A stretch of 64,000 bases of DNA from Paraburkholderia sp. BL9I2N2 (GCF_004339745.1 NZ_SMGP01000003.1:124001-188000), one strand, 5' to 3'; shown: positions 17,955 through 27,420, numbered from the stretch's first letter. The notes: generated by a model from the sequence alone, not told the origin. Numbers and translations: made by a program.

Positions 17955-18440
17955 TCAGGCTGTGCGTTTGCGGCGTGTCGGCGGGCGCGTCCATTCGCCG
18001 CCCTCCTCAACGTGTTCCGTCAGCTTGTTGATGCAGTCAAAAAGCACTCGCTTTTCCTCGGCTGACAAAACGGACATGAGCTGTTCGTCGAAGATCTTGC
18101 CGATCCGATCGCACTTGCGGACGATCGCCTTGCCTTTCCTGGTCAAGTTCAGGTTGATGACACGTGCATCCGTCGTGCCGGTAGAGCGCGTCAGCAAGCC
18201 GCGATTAGCTAATGTGGTGACCAGCTTCGAAACCAGCGTCTTTTCAAGGTATGTCAGCTCAATCAGCGGGCCGAGGGAAATGCCCGGCTGCATATCGACG
18301 AAACGCAGCACGCGCAGGTCGCGAAGCGTTACGTCACATTCGGCTTCGTAAAGGCCAGACGCCACGCCCTTGGCCAACTCGCTCAGTACATCCAGGCGGA
18401 AGTTCAAATGCTCCAGTCTTGGATACGGTGCCTTCGACAT
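17955..18440 (-). CDS. MarR-family transcriptional regulator
   Basis: The 161-residue protein has the MarR winged helix: TLRDLRVLRFVDMQPGISLGPLIE, LEKTLVSKLVTTLANRGLLTR and the wing TGTTDARVINLNLTRKG. A 17-bp palindrome lies 30 bases before its start at 18440, consistent with autoregulation. No other gene shares that promoter, as the next gene (LysR, 18785-19687) also reads leftwards. Its other targets are unknown. Confidence 0.88.
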   Translation of the reverse strand: MSKAPYPRLEHLNFRLDVLSELAKGVASGLYEAECDVTLRDLRVLRFVDMQPGISLGPLIELTYLEKTLVSKLVTTLANRGLLTRSTGTTDARVINLNLTRKGKAIVRKCDRIGKIFDEQLMSVLSAEEKRVLFDCINKLTEHVEEGGEWTRPPTRRKRTA

Positions 18441-18469
18441 GCTGTTCTCCCATTCGGCTACTTTAATTC

Positions 18470-18486
18470 AGTTGCACACTGCAACT
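18470..18486. promoter_or_regulatory. MarR-type operator palindrome
   Basis: AGTTGCA-CAC-TGCAACT is a perfect 7-bp inverted repeat around a 3-base centre. It lies 30 bases upstream of the MarR start codon. The length and symmetry fit a MarR dimer. Confidence 0.7.
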
Positions 18487-18784
18487 TTTAAATATTACGC
18501 GTTTCGTGCACGAAACATACCACCGTGCGGAAACTCGCATAAGTGCGGACGAGCCCTGCGCTTACCAAACACGGTGCGATCGCACACGGTGCCAACATGC
18601 GCTGCTGCTGGGTCGCGACGGGCGCGCCGCTCAATGTATGCGCCGCTGCGTTCGAATTCTGGAAGCGCATCGACGACGCCGACTAGACGCACGGCACAAT
18701 GTCCATTACGAGCCGGCTCGACCGACGTGTTCCGGGTTGTGGTGCAAATCGCAGGGAGCGGAAAACCACCGGATTTCCGCCATC
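18487..18784. other. Intergenic, nothing recognised
   Basis: About 300 bases lie between the MarR operator and the 3' end of the LysR gene. I see no frame with family similarity, no RNA gene and no strong hairpin. Confidence 0.45.
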
Positions 18785-19687
18785 TCAGCCCGCTCCCGGC
18801 CCCTTCCCGAGAAAGCCTTCGAGAAACTCGACGAACGCCGTCACCTTCGCCGTCAGATTGAGCCGCTCTGGATACACAGCATAGATATCTGCTGGCGGCA
18901 ACGACCAATCGGGCAGCAACTGCTTGAGACGGCCAGACTGCAGATAGGTGGTCGCATCCCACTCCGAGCGCATCAGGATGCCCTGTCCGTCAAGCGCCCA
19001 GACGAGCGTCGCTTCGCCATCATTGCTGCTCAGCACACCGTGCACCTTGACTGTCTCGTGGCGCTTCCCCTTGCTGAAATGCCAGGTGCCGTAGGCCGTG
19101 TCGTTTTCCCTGAGTACGATGCATTGATGCCGCTGCAGATCGCGCGGCGTATCCGGTTCGCCTTTCGCGCGCACGTAGATCGGCGACGCACAGACCATCC
19201 GGCGGTTCGTCGCGACCTTGCGTGCGATCAACCTCGAATCAGGAATCTCGCCGAACCGCACGCCGACGTCAAACGCCGTTTCGGCGAGATTCAACGGGCG
19301 ATCCGTCAACTCGAGTTGTACCTCGACGTCGGGATACTGGCGATGAAACGCTGCGATGGCCGGCGCGATGTGACGGCGGCCAAAGCCGAACGTCGCATTC
19401 ACGCGCAACAGCCCCTTTGGCGTCGCTCTGCTGCTCGAAATGGTCCGGTCGAGTTCTTGTAACGCAGACAGCAGCTTCGACCCCGTAGTCAGGTATTGCT
19501 CGCCCTCGTGCGTCATGCTGAGCCGCCGGGTAGTCCGGTTCAGTAGCCGCACACCGAGGCGCCGCTCCATCTGCGCAAGACGCGCGCTCACCGCGGGCGG
19601 CGTGACCCCAATGTCCCGCGCGAGCGCCGACAGGCTGCCATGTTTGACGAGTTTGACGAAAAACTCGAGATCCGAAACCGCATCCAT
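18785..19687 (-). CDS. LysR-family regulator divergent from the leuCD-like operon
   Basis: The 300-residue protein opens with a LysR winged helix (DLEFFVKLVKHGSLSALARDIGVTPPAVSARLAQMERRLGVRLLNRTTR). A substrate-binding domain of the CrgA type follows. I chose the ATG at 19687 (MDAVSD) because a TTG four codons upstream has no better ribosome-binding site. It is divergent from the leuC-like gene, its likely target. The intervening 129 bases hold a small inverted repeat. Confidence 0.9.
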   Translation of the reverse strand: MDAVSDLEFFVKLVKHGSLSALARDIGVTPPAVSARLAQMERRLGVRLLNRTTRRLSMTHEGEQYLTTGSKLLSALQELDRTISSSRATPKGLLRVNATFGFGRRHIAPAIAAFHRQYPDVEVQLELTDRPLNLAETAFDVGVRFGEIPDSRLIARKVATNRRMVCASPIYVRAKGEPDTPRDLQRHQCIVLRENDTAYGTWHFSKGKRHETVKVHGVLSSNDGEATLVWALDGQGILMRSEWDATTYLQSGRLKQLLPDWSLPPADIYAVYPERLNLTAKVTAFVEFLEGFLGKGPGAG

Positions 19688-19705
19688 TGATAAATTCAAT
19701 TTAAT

Positions 19706-19723
19706 AGTAGTTTAGATTCTACT
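19706..19723. promoter_or_regulatory. Possible LysR-binding inverted repeat
   Basis: AGTAG-TTTAGATT-CTACT lies in an AT-rich stretch just upstream of the LysR start and facing the leuC-like promoter. The arms are only 5 bp, so this is tentative. Confidence 0.4.
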
Positions 19724-19816
19724 GAATTCTATAACGGAATTGGCGAATTAGACTCCCGCTTATCGGTCGATCATGACCGCGCCCCACGCTTCAGATTCAA
19801 CCGGCCAGAGGAGTCC

Positions 19817-21232
19817 ATGCCGAACACTTTCTATCAAAAGCTCGTCGCATCACATACGGTTGACCGCCTCGACGAACAGCATGTGCTGCTGTATGCGGAC
19901 CTGCATATCATGAACGAGTACACGAGTCCGCAGGCGTTCGCCGGACTCGCTGAGAAAGACCTCCTCGTGCGCCGGCCACGGCAGCAGATGGGGATTGTCG
20001 ACCACGTCATCCCGACGCGTGCGGTGCCGGTTGCCGCCCGCACGATCGACATCGTCGACGCATCAAAGCAAGCCGCGAATTTCACACGCAACTGTGTCAC
20101 GCAAGGCATCCACCTGTTCGACGTGAACGATCCGGCGCAGGGGATCGAGCACGTCGTCGCACCGGAAATCGGACTGATCCGGCCTGGCATGGTCGTACTG
20201 TGCGGCGATAGCCACACGACGACTTACGGCGCACTCGGCGCACTCGGTTTTGGAATCGGCACCTCAGAAGTCGAACACGTACTCGCGACGCAAACGCTCG
20301 TCTATCGCGTGGCGAACGACATGCGGATCACCGTCGACGGCGAACTGCCGCCTGGCACCACGTCGAAGGACCTGGTACTGCACATCATTGCCCGTATCGG
20401 CGCACAAGGCGCCCGTGGCTTCGCGCTCGAATATGCGGGATCGACGATCGCTTCGCTTTCCGCCGAGGCGAGAATGACCCTGTGCAACATGACGGTCGAA
20501 GCCGGCGCGCGCGCTGCGTTGATTGCACCGGACGACACGACGATCGACTACGTGCGGGCCCGCGTGCGCGATCTGGATACGGCTACGCTCGATAGCGCGG
20601 CGGCCGCATGGCGCTCGCTGCGCTCGGACCCCGATGCTCTCTTCGATGTCGAACATCGCGTCGATGCATCGCAAATCGCGCCCTATGTTACGTGGGGCAC
20701 AAGTCCAGACCAGGCGATTCCCGTCGACGGGCACATTCCCGAGGTCGACACGGCAACCGGCATCGACGCAGCAACCGCGCGCAAGGCACTCGACTACATC
20801 GCGCTGCCGTCCGGCGCAAGCATCGAGGGCACGCCAATCGATCGTGTGTTCATTGGCTCGTGCACGAACGCGCGCATTGAAGACCTGCGAGCGGCTGCGG
20901 CTATGGTGCGGGGACGCAAGGTCGCGGCATCGGTTCGCGCCATGGTCGTTCCTGGTTCCGGCATGGTCCGCGACCAGGCGGAGCGCGAAGGCGTTGCGCA
21001 GGTCCTGATCGACGCGGGCTTCGAGTGGCGCCAGCCCGGCTGTTCGATGTGCCTCGCGATGAACGACGACGTCCTGGCGCCGGGCGAGCGCTGCGCTTCG
21101 ACGACCAATCGCAACTTCGAAGGCCGCCAGGGCCGTGGCAGCAAGACACACCTGATGAGTCCCGCAATGGCCGCTGCCGCCGCGATCGCGGGTCATATCG
21201 TCGACATTCGCAAGGAGCTTGTACATGGCTGA
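19817..21232 (+). CDS. LeuC-like aconitase-family hydratase, large subunit
   Basis: The 471-residue protein is the catalytic [4Fe-4S] subunit of a 3-isopropylmalate-dehydratase-type enzyme. Cluster cysteines are visible as Cys349 (GSCTNARIED) and Cys409/Cys412 (GCSMC). Other family blocks are CGDSHTTTYGALG and STTNRNFEGRQGRGS. The neighbours are an LysR regulator, a metabolite carrier, an amidase and an Ntn hydrolase rather than leuB or leuA. A catabolic paralogue is therefore likelier than leucine biosynthesis; candidates are citraconate, methylmalate or dimethylmalate hydratases. It overlaps the small-subunit gene by 8 bases. Confidence 0.88.
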   Translation: MPNTFYQKLVASHTVDRLDEQHVLLYADLHIMNEYTSPQAFAGLAEKDLLVRRPRQQMGIVDHVIPTRAVPVAARTIDIVDASKQAANFTRNCVTQGIHLFDVNDPAQGIEHVVAPEIGLIRPGMVVLCGDSHTTTYGALGALGFGIGTSEVEHVLATQTLVYRVANDMRITVDGELPPGTTSKDLVLHIIARIGAQGARGFALEYAGSTIASLSAEARMTLCNMTVEAGARAALIAPDDTTIDYVRARVRDLDTATLDSAAAAWRSLRSDPDALFDVEHRVDASQIAPYVTWGTSPDQAIPVDGHIPEVDTATGIDAATARKALDYIALPSGASIEGTPIDRVFIGSCTNARIEDLRAAAAMVRGRKVAASVRAMVVPGSGMVRDQAEREGVAQVLIDAGFEWRQPGCSMCLAMNDDVLAPGERCASTTNRNFEGRQGRGSKTHLMSPAMAAAAAIAGHIVDIRKELVHG

Positions 21233-21866
21233 TCGCCGTCTCATTCAGGGCACCGCAGCACCGTTGCCGATCAACAATCTAGATACCGACCAGATCATGC
21301 CGAAGCAGTTTCTGTTCGGCATCGACAAGTCGGGGCTCGCGCGTGGACTGCTTTACGACCTGCGCTACGACGACCGCGGTCAGCAGCGCGAGACGTTCGT
21401 GCTGAATCGCCCGGAATATCGCGACGCACGTATTCTCATCGCCGGTTCGAATTTCGGCTGTGGCTCGAGCCGCGAACACGCCGTGTGGGGGCTGCAACAA
21501 GCCGGCATCGAAGCGGTCATCGCTCCGAGCTACGGCGAGATCTTCTACTTCAACGCCGGCAACAATCGCCTGTTGCTCGTGACGCTCGCGCCGGAAATAG
21601 TCGATGCACTCGTTGCCGAACTTGCCAATACGGACACTAAACAGTTGTCGATCGATGTCGAGAATGAAGTTGTCGTGACTGCCTCGGGCGAGCGTCATTC
21701 GTTCTCGATCCCGCCGCGGCAAAAACGCATGTTCATGGACGGTCTCGACATGGTCCAGATGACACTCCAGCAATCCGACCAGATCGACGCGTTTGAACAG
21801 CGGCATTGGGCAGCCAATCCGTGGGCACGCATTGATCTTCCCGCCCAGCAACGCAGCATGTCGTAA
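21225..21866 (+). CDS. LeuD-like aconitase-family hydratase, small subunit
   Basis: The 213-residue protein is the swivelling small subunit pairing with the preceding large subunit. It contains NLDTDQIMPKQFL, the GSNFGCGSSREHAVWGL signature and APSYGEIFYFNAGNN. The ATG at 21225 lies inside the end of the large-subunit gene, with AAGGAG 7 bases upstream, so the subunits are translationally coupled. Substrate specificity is decided by both subunits and cannot be read here. Confidence 0.88.
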   Translation: MADRRLIQGTAAPLPINNLDTDQIMPKQFLFGIDKSGLARGLLYDLRYDDRGQQRETFVLNRPEYRDARILIAGSNFGCGSSREHAVWGLQQAGIEAVIAPSYGEIFYFNAGNNRLLLVTLAPEIVDALVAELANTDTKQLSIDVENEVVVTASGERHSFSIPPRQKRMFMDGLDMVQMTLQQSDQIDAFEQRHWAANPWARIDLPAQQRSMS

Positions 21867-21970
21867 CCAGACGCAAGCATGCTCTCCATGCGTGCGTGTC
21901 GGCATCGAGCGACGCGAACTTCAACCTGATAACGAGACCGGCGCGTGGAACGCGCCGGCGGGAGACAACC

Positions 21971-23302
21971 ATGGCCCAACCTTCCAGACACGCTACCGTG
22001 CCGGACGCCCGCGCGCTAGAGACGCGCACCGTCAAGAAGATCACATGGCGCATCGTGCCATTCATCATCGCGCTGTACTTCGTGAGCTTCCTGAACCGCG
22101 TCAACGTCGGTTTCGCCGGCCTGACGATGAATCACGACATCGGGTTCACGCCGGCGATGTTCGGCTTCGGCGCGGGAATCTTCTTCGTCGGCTACATCGT
22201 GTTCGGCATGCCGTCGAATCTTGCGCTGCAGCGCGTCGGCGCGCGGCGGTGGATCGCGTTGCTCATGGTCGTGTGGGGAGGTCTCTCCGCTGGGACTGCG
22301 AGCGTCAGCGGTCCCTATAGCTTCTATGTGCTGCGCTTCTTGCTGGGGCTGGCGGAGGCCGGATTCTTCCCCGGCATCATCCTGTATTTGAGCTATTGGT
22401 TCCCGGCCCGGCACCGGGCGCTCGTGACGGCGATCTTCATGACCGCCGCGCCGTTATCGAACATGATCGGCTCGCCGATCTCCGGCGCCATCATGGGCAT
22501 GGACGGCATCGCACAGATTCATGGCTGGCAATGGCTCTTCATTCTCGAAGCGGCGCCGACCATCGCGCTCGGCGTGATCGCGTTCTTCTTCCTGACCGAC
22601 AAGCCTGAAGACGCGCGCTGGCTCGAAACCGAGGAGCGTGAGTGGCTCACGCTCGAGATGGACCGGGAGCGCGCCGCCAAGGCGACCGGCGCGGCATCCA
22701 GCGTATTGGCGGCCACGAAGGATCCGCGAGTGCTCGCCCTCGCCCTCGTTTATGCGGGCACGTCGACTGGCCTGTACGCGATTGGCATTTGGGCACCGAT
22801 GATCATTAGCCACTTCGGCTTCAGCTATTTCGAACTGGGCCTCGTCAACGCAATTCCCAATGTCGTCGCCGTCGTGGGCATGGTGCTCTGGGCGAAAAAC
22901 TCCGACCGCACCGGCGAACGCAGATTGCACGTATCGATCGCATGTCTGGCCGCGGGCGCAGGGATGCTGCTTGCCGGGTATGCACCCTCCGCACTGCTCC
23001 TGATCGTCGGACTGTCGGTCGCGAATTTTGGCATCAACGCTGCGAAGCCGCCGCTCTGGAGCATGCCCACGCAGTTCCTCTCCGGTTCCGCAGCAGCTGC
23101 GGGCATCGCATTGATCAATGCGATGGGCAGTTTGATAGGCGGCACGATCGGCCCGATGGTCATCGGCAAGCTACGCGAAATCAGCGGCGACTACTCGTTC
23201 GGACTCTACTTCGTCAGCGGCACGCTGATCGTGTCGGCGGTCATTTGCTGGATGTTCGGCCGTCGACAAACTGAGTCGTCCGTTACACCCACAGTCTCCT
23301 GA
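21971..23302 (+). CDS. MFS transporter, ACS (anion:cation symporter) family
   Basis: The 443-residue membrane protein has 12 predicted helices. ACS-family motifs are ITWRIVPFIIALYFVSFLNRVNVGFA in helix 1 and FGFGAGIFFVGYIVFGMPSNLALQRVGARRWI between helices 2 and 3. FLLGLAEAGFFPGIILYLSYWFP marks helix 4. A GGAG ribosome-binding site precedes the ATG at 21971. It follows the hydratase genes by 104 bases and presumably imports the hydratase substrate or a precursor, probably a carboxylate. Confidence 0.9.
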   Translation: MAQPSRHATVPDARALETRTVKKITWRIVPFIIALYFVSFLNRVNVGFAGLTMNHDIGFTPAMFGFGAGIFFVGYIVFGMPSNLALQRVGARRWIALLMVVWGGLSAGTASVSGPYSFYVLRFLLGLAEAGFFPGIILYLSYWFPARHRALVTAIFMTAAPLSNMIGSPISGAIMGMDGIAQIHGWQWLFILEAAPTIALGVIAFFFLTDKPEDARWLETEEREWLTLEMDRERAAKATGAASSVLAATKDPRVLALALVYAGTSTGLYAIGIWAPMIISHFGFSYFELGLVNAIPNVVAVVGMVLWAKNSDRTGERRLHVSIACLAAGAGMLLAGYAPSALLLIVGLSVANFGINAAKPPLWSMPTQFLSGSAAAAGIALINAMGSLIGGTIGPMVIGKLREISGDYSFGLYFVSGTLIVSAVICWMFGRRQTESSVTPTVS

Positions 23303-23414
23303 TCCTGTTGTGCGAAGCAGCGCCCGATTTTCGCAAATAGGATCAGTTTGCAAAAGCCATACAAAACCTGACCAAGGTGATAACAACGCAGACGCGGTTG
23401 CCTAATCGCTAATG

Positions 23415-23441
23415 CGTCTACGCTCCTGACACGCGTAGACG
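23415..23441 (+). terminator. Inverted repeat downstream of the transporter
   Basis: CGTCTACGC and GCGTAGACG form a perfect 9-bp stem with a 9-base loop, about 110 bases after the transporter stop. There is no T-run. It is probably a 3'-end structure of the leuCD-like operon. Confidence 0.5.
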
Positions 23442-23499
23442 TAACGGCCCTTGTGACAAATCATTATGCAGAAGGGCCGCTATCCGGAAAGCACTCGCT

Positions 23500-23542
23500 G
23501 GCGTCGGTGGGAGGCCGTGTTTTTCGGCCGCCCACCGACGCC
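23500..23542. repeat. Long near-perfect hairpin
   Basis: GGCGTCGGTGGG pairs with CCCACCGACGCC (12 bp). After one A-G mismatch, GGCCG pairs with CGGCC (5 bp) around loop TGTTTTT. This is the strongest hairpin I noticed outside gene ends. It could be a bidirectional terminator, a mobile-element end or a small structured RNA. Confidence 0.7.
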
Positions 23543-24133
23543 GCGGCATTTATGCGGCGGTCGAAGCGACACTTCATACCGCATGCCCTTTGGCCAAAAC
23601 CACGCCTGAATTGAACTGGCAAGACGCTGTATCCAGCGCAACCCGAGCCGCCACCATAAACGTTCTGATGCAACCGTTGGTACCGCGCCTCAATTCTGAA
23701 GGCAGTTTTCGCAACGATTCCCAATCCTGAACGTCTTGCAGCCGCTTTCGCCGCCGAACGTTTGCGTTTCGCCCAAAGACGGTGCGTCACCAATTTTGCC
23801 GCGCCTGATGCACCTTCGTTGCGCCTATCTGCACACTTCCCGAACATGGCAGCGTGTTCACTTCCACATGGAAATGCTCGATTCGCCGTTGAATTTGGTG
23901 TTTTCGCACCATGGCACGCTTCGTGCAAATCGAATCAATGCGTACATTTCAATTGTTGCGATTTGCATCTATATTTCGCCGACAACCGGCGAAACCAGCA
24001 ACTGAGTGTCCTGAGGAACAGACGCTTCACAGGCGTCAACCAACCGTGTACCGACGCTGCGCGTAGCGGGCACGTGAGCGAAGCGCGAAGTGATTGAAGT
24101 TCAGCACGAGGTCCGGCATGCCAGTACAACTAG

Positions 24134-24376
24134 CGTTGCGAAACATTCGAAAATCCTTTTCCAGTAAACAGCGCTCGGGCGTTGATCCAGATCGTGAGCG
24201 CCGCGGTAAAACGCATGCTTGACGAAGGCGTCTATCCGATGAATGTCGACATCACCCCGAAATCGCCGACGGCTGCGATGGGTATGCGGATCGCGCTCGG
24301 CAACCCGAAGCAGCAGCCGAAATACGACACCTTCATCGCGCAGAACTTCATTCATCAGGCACTCGCCACGAAATGA
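24134..24376 (+). pseudogene. C-terminal fragment of an unrecognised gene, coupled to the amidase
   Basis: From the stop at 24131-24133 the frame reads about 80 residues of protein-like sequence, including IQIVSAAVKRMLDEGVYP, MNVDITPKSPTAAMGMR and PKYDTFIAQNFIHQAL. It has no N-terminal domain. Its TGA overlaps the amidase ATG as ATGA, so it is the natural 3' end of a gene once translated just before the amidase. The family is not recognised. The 5' part seems to have been lost together with the sequence at 23.3-24.1 kb. Confidence 0.5.
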
Positions 24377-25737
24377 ACCATTCTTCCCCCTCCCCCGGCA
24401 TCCGCGAAATCCGTGACGCGATCCGCACGGGAACCCGCACCGTCGAGCAGACCGTGCAACAGGCGTTCGATGCCGCGCAACGGCTGCAACCAGAGTTGCA
24501 AGCGTTCATCCATCTGCCGACGTCGCCGATCGTCAATCGTGCCGATCGCGACGCGCCGCTCGCGGGCGTCCCAGTCGGCATAAAGGATCTGATCGATACG
24601 GCTGATATGCCCACCGCGTATGGATCGCCGGCCTACGAAGGGCGCAGGCCCGAAAAGGATGCATGGGTGGTCGCCCGTTTGCGCGAAGCCGGTGCCACGA
24701 TACTCGGTAAGACAACCACCACCGAGTTCGCCTGGCGTCAGCCCGGCGCAACGACCAACCCGTGGAATAGCGATCACACACCTGGCGGCTCGTCGAGCGG
24801 CTCCGCTGCCGCCGTTGCGGCAGGCATCGTGCCACTCGCGCTCGGCACGCAGACGTTCGGCTCCGTCATCCGTCCCGCCGCGTATTGCGGCGTGGTCGGG
24901 GTAAAGCCGAGCTACGGCACGATTGCGCGGACTGGCGTGTTGCCGTTGTCAGCGTCGCTCGATCATCTTGGCGTTTTCACCGCCAATGTCGCTGACGCAG
25001 TTCATGCGCTAGCCATTCTGGCAGGCAGCGACGCGGACGATCCACACGCGTCGCATAACAGCCGCCAAGGGAAAGTCCCTGGCGACGCGGCAAAACGGCC
25101 GCCGCGCATCGGCGTGTTGCGCGAGCAGATCGGTGGACCGATCGACAAAGCGCAGCAGCATGTGCTGAATCAACTAGCCCTACGTTTGCGTGCCGATGGC
25201 GCGGAAATCGTCGCTGCCGACTTGCCTGCTGAACTGGCCGACGCTGCGCGGCATGCTTCGATCCTGCTCGCAGTTGAAGCCGCATTGACACACGGCGAAT
25301 TGGTAGACCGTTCGCCAGCTCTTGTCAGCGCATCGATCACGGCTCTGGTCGAAGAAGGCCGGGCTTTACCCGCGACCGAGTATGCGAAAGCCAAGGCATT
25401 GCAGATAAAGATGGCGCTTCGCTTCGACCGCTGGCTGACCGAAGCGGCGCGACTCGACGCGCTGCTGGTAGCGCCCGCATCGGGCGAGGCGCCCCTTGGG
25501 CTCGACTATACGGGCGATGCGGCGTTCTGCACGCCCTGGACCTTCCTCGGCGTTCCGGCGGTGACGTTACCGGTTGGCTTCGGTCCGGGCGGACTGCCGC
25601 TTGGCGTGCAACTGGTCGGTGCAAGTCAGCACGATGCCGCTTTGCTATCGCTTGCCGAGTGGGCGGAAGGTAGAACCGGCTGGAACATCGCAGTTGCTTC
25701 TCGCTGTGGCCAGCTTCGTTGTGTGCAGCAAGTATGA
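24373..25737 (+). CDS. Amidase-signature family hydrolase
   Basis: The 454-residue protein has the amidase signature. Catalytic Lys71 lies in GIKDLIDTADM, the serine-rich loop GGSSSGSAAAV spans residues 138-148, and the likely nucleophile is Ser164 in TFGSVIRPAAYCG. It hydrolyses a C-N amide bond of an unknown small substrate in the cytoplasm. It precedes the gamma-glutamyltransferase-like gene by 63 bases. The two amide-cleaving enzymes and the flanking carriers suggest catabolism of an amide-containing compound. Confidence 0.9.
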   Translation: MNHSSPSPGIREIRDAIRTGTRTVEQTVQQAFDAAQRLQPELQAFIHLPTSPIVNRADRDAPLAGVPVGIKDLIDTADMPTAYGSPAYEGRRPEKDAWVVARLREAGATILGKTTTTEFAWRQPGATTNPWNSDHTPGGSSSGSAAAVAAGIVPLALGTQTFGSVIRPAAYCGVVGVKPSYGTIARTGVLPLSASLDHLGVFTANVADAVHALAILAGSDADDPHASHNSRQGKVPGDAAKRPPRIGVLREQIGGPIDKAQQHVLNQLALRLRADGAEIVAADLPAELADAARHASILLAVEAALTHGELVDRSPALVSASITALVEEGRALPATEYAKAKALQIKMALRFDRWLTEAARLDALLVAPASGEAPLGLDYTGDAAFCTPWTFLGVPAVTLPVGFGPGGLPLGVQLVGASQHDAALLSLAEWAEGRTGWNIAVASRCGQLRCVQQV

Positions 25738-25800
25738 CGTGATCGTGCAAACCCGCGGCGGCTGAGCGGATAGCGATGATCGATTGATTTTTGAGGAAAC

Positions 25801-27420
25801 ATGAGAGCAGATTTTTTGAATCCCGTGCGCGGCATCCGCGGGATGGCGGTCACACCCCATGCGCTGGCGTCGCAAAGCGCGCTCGCGATCCTGCGCGACG
25901 GAGGCAATGCCGTCGAGGCGATGATTGCCGCCGCGGCGACCATCGCAGCGGTGTATCCGCATATGAACAGTATCGGTGGCGACGGCTTCTGGTTGATTTC
26001 GCGGCCGGGCGAAGAGCCCGTCGGCATCGAGGCGTGTGGCGCGGCGGCATCGGCGGCGACGATCGACGCCTACCGCGCACGCGGCCTGCAATCCATTCCG
26101 TTTCGCGGCCCGCTGGCGGCGAACACGGTGGCCGGAACAGTGTCGGGCTGGTCGCTGGCGCATCGCTGGTCCACTGACACACTCGGCGGCAAGCTGCCGG
26201 TCGCGCGCTTGCTGGAAGACGCAATCGCCTACGCAGGGGGTGGCATCCCGGTCACGCGCAGCCAGTCCGATTGCATCGCGCTCAAGCGGCACGAACTCAA
26301 ATCAGTCGCGGGGTTCGCCGAGACGTTTCTGACGAGCGACCACCCGCTGGGCGTGCCGGCCGTCGGCGAGCGCTTCGTGCAGCCGCGCCTCGCCGCGACG
26401 CTCGAGCGTCTCGCCCACGCGGGTCTCGACGATTTCTACCGGGGCGATCTCGCGCGCAGCATCGCGGCCGACCTGCGCGCCCTCGAAAGTCCTCTGTCGC
26501 TAGCGGATCTTGAACAGCATCGCGCAAGGCTGCGCACGCCACTGGCGCTCACGCATTCGCTCGGCACGATCTACAACATGCCGCCGCCCACACAGGGGCT
26601 TGTATCGTTGCAGATTCTCGGTGTGCTTGACCGTGTCTTGCGCGACGATATGGATCCGCTCGGGCCCGAGTACGTCCACGCGTGCGTGGAGGCAACCAAG
26701 CTCGCGTTCGCCATACGCGACAAGCACATCACCGACCCGGATTACATGGACATCGATCCACAGGCGCTGCTTGCGCCGAGTGTACTCGACGCGATGGCCG
26801 AGCGGATTTCGATGTCCACGGCAGCACCGTGGGGGCGCGGTCTCGGACCGGCCGACACAGTGTGGCTCGGCGTGATCGATGCCGATGGCGTGGCGGTCAG
26901 CTTCATCCAGAGCATCTATCACGAGTTCGGCAGCGGCCTCGTGCTCGCGGATTCGGGCATCAACTGGCAAAACCGCGGTTGCAGCTTCTCGCTCGATCCC
27001 TCTGCGCGCAACCCGCTTACGCCTGGGCGGCGGCCATTTCACACGCTGAACCCTGCGCTCGCGCGCTTCGCCGATGGACGCACGATGGTGTACGGAAACA
27101 TGGGCGGCGACGGCCAGCCGCAATCGCAAAGCGCCGTCTTTTCGCGGATCGCGCACTTCGGCTGGAATCCGCAAGCCGCTATCGATGCGCCTCGCTGGCT
27201 GCTAGGCCGGACCTGGGGGCAAACCAATGAATCGCTCAAGCTGGAGGCGCGGTTTCCGGTCGACACATTCAATGGGCTGCGTCGTCTCGGCCATGACGTC
27301 GAGCAGATGCGGCCGTACGACGAAGCAATGGGCCACGCGGGCGCGATTGTCCGGCACGGCAACGGGTGTCTGGAAGCAGGCTTCGACCCGCGCAGCGACG
27401 GCGCCGCGGCTGGCTGGTAA
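25801..27420 (+). CDS. Gamma-glutamyltransferase-family Ntn hydrolase
   Basis: The 539-residue proenzyme type starts with VRGMAVTPHALASQSALAILRDGGNAVEAMIAA. The autocleavage and catalytic threonine is most likely Thr353 in PADTVWLGVIDADG, where true GGTs have a TTH-type sequence. There is no signal peptide, unlike typical periplasmic GGT. That, and an OxlT-like carrier next door, recalls oxamate amidohydrolase (HpxW) and related cytoplasmic members. The family members known to me act on gamma-glutamyl amides, acyl side chains or oxamate, so the substrate is open. Confidence 0.88.
   Translation: MRADFLNPVRGIRGMAVTPHALASQSALAILRDGGNAVEAMIAAAATIAAVYPHMNSIGGDGFWLISRPGEEPVGIEACGAAASAATIDAYRARGLQSIPFRGPLAANTVAGTVSGWSLAHRWSTDTLGGKLPVARLLEDAIAYAGGGIPVTRSQSDCIALKRHELKSVAGFAETFLTSDHPLGVPAVGERFVQPRLAATLERLAHAGLDDFYRGDLARSIAADLRALESPLSLADLEQHRARLRTPLALTHSLGTIYNMPPPTQGLVSLQILGVLDRVLRDDMDPLGPEYVHACVEATKLAFAIRDKHITDPDYMDIDPQALLAPSVLDAMAERISMSTAAPWGRGLGPADTVWLGVIDADGVAVSFIQSIYHEFGSGLVLADSGINWQNRGCSFSLDPSARNPLTPGRRPFHTLNPALARFADGRTMVYGNMGGDGQPQSQSAVFSRIAHFGWNPQAAIDAPRWLLGRTWGQTNESLKLEARFPVDTFNGLRRLGHDVEQMRPYDEAMGHAGAIVRHGNGCLEAGFDPRSDGAAAGW

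Larger units (their letters stand above)
23303..24133. other. Intergenic with two strong hairpins, no intact gene
   Basis: About 830 bases separate the transporter from the amidase group. They hold the inverted repeats at 23415-23441 and 23500-23542. I recognise no gene; open frames here have no start signals or family similarity. Confidence 0.5.

Noticed and set aside
17861..18351. Continuation of the mutarotase-like frame across the MarR gene
   Set aside because: Similarity to mutarotases ends near 17860. The rest is antisense to the MarR gene.
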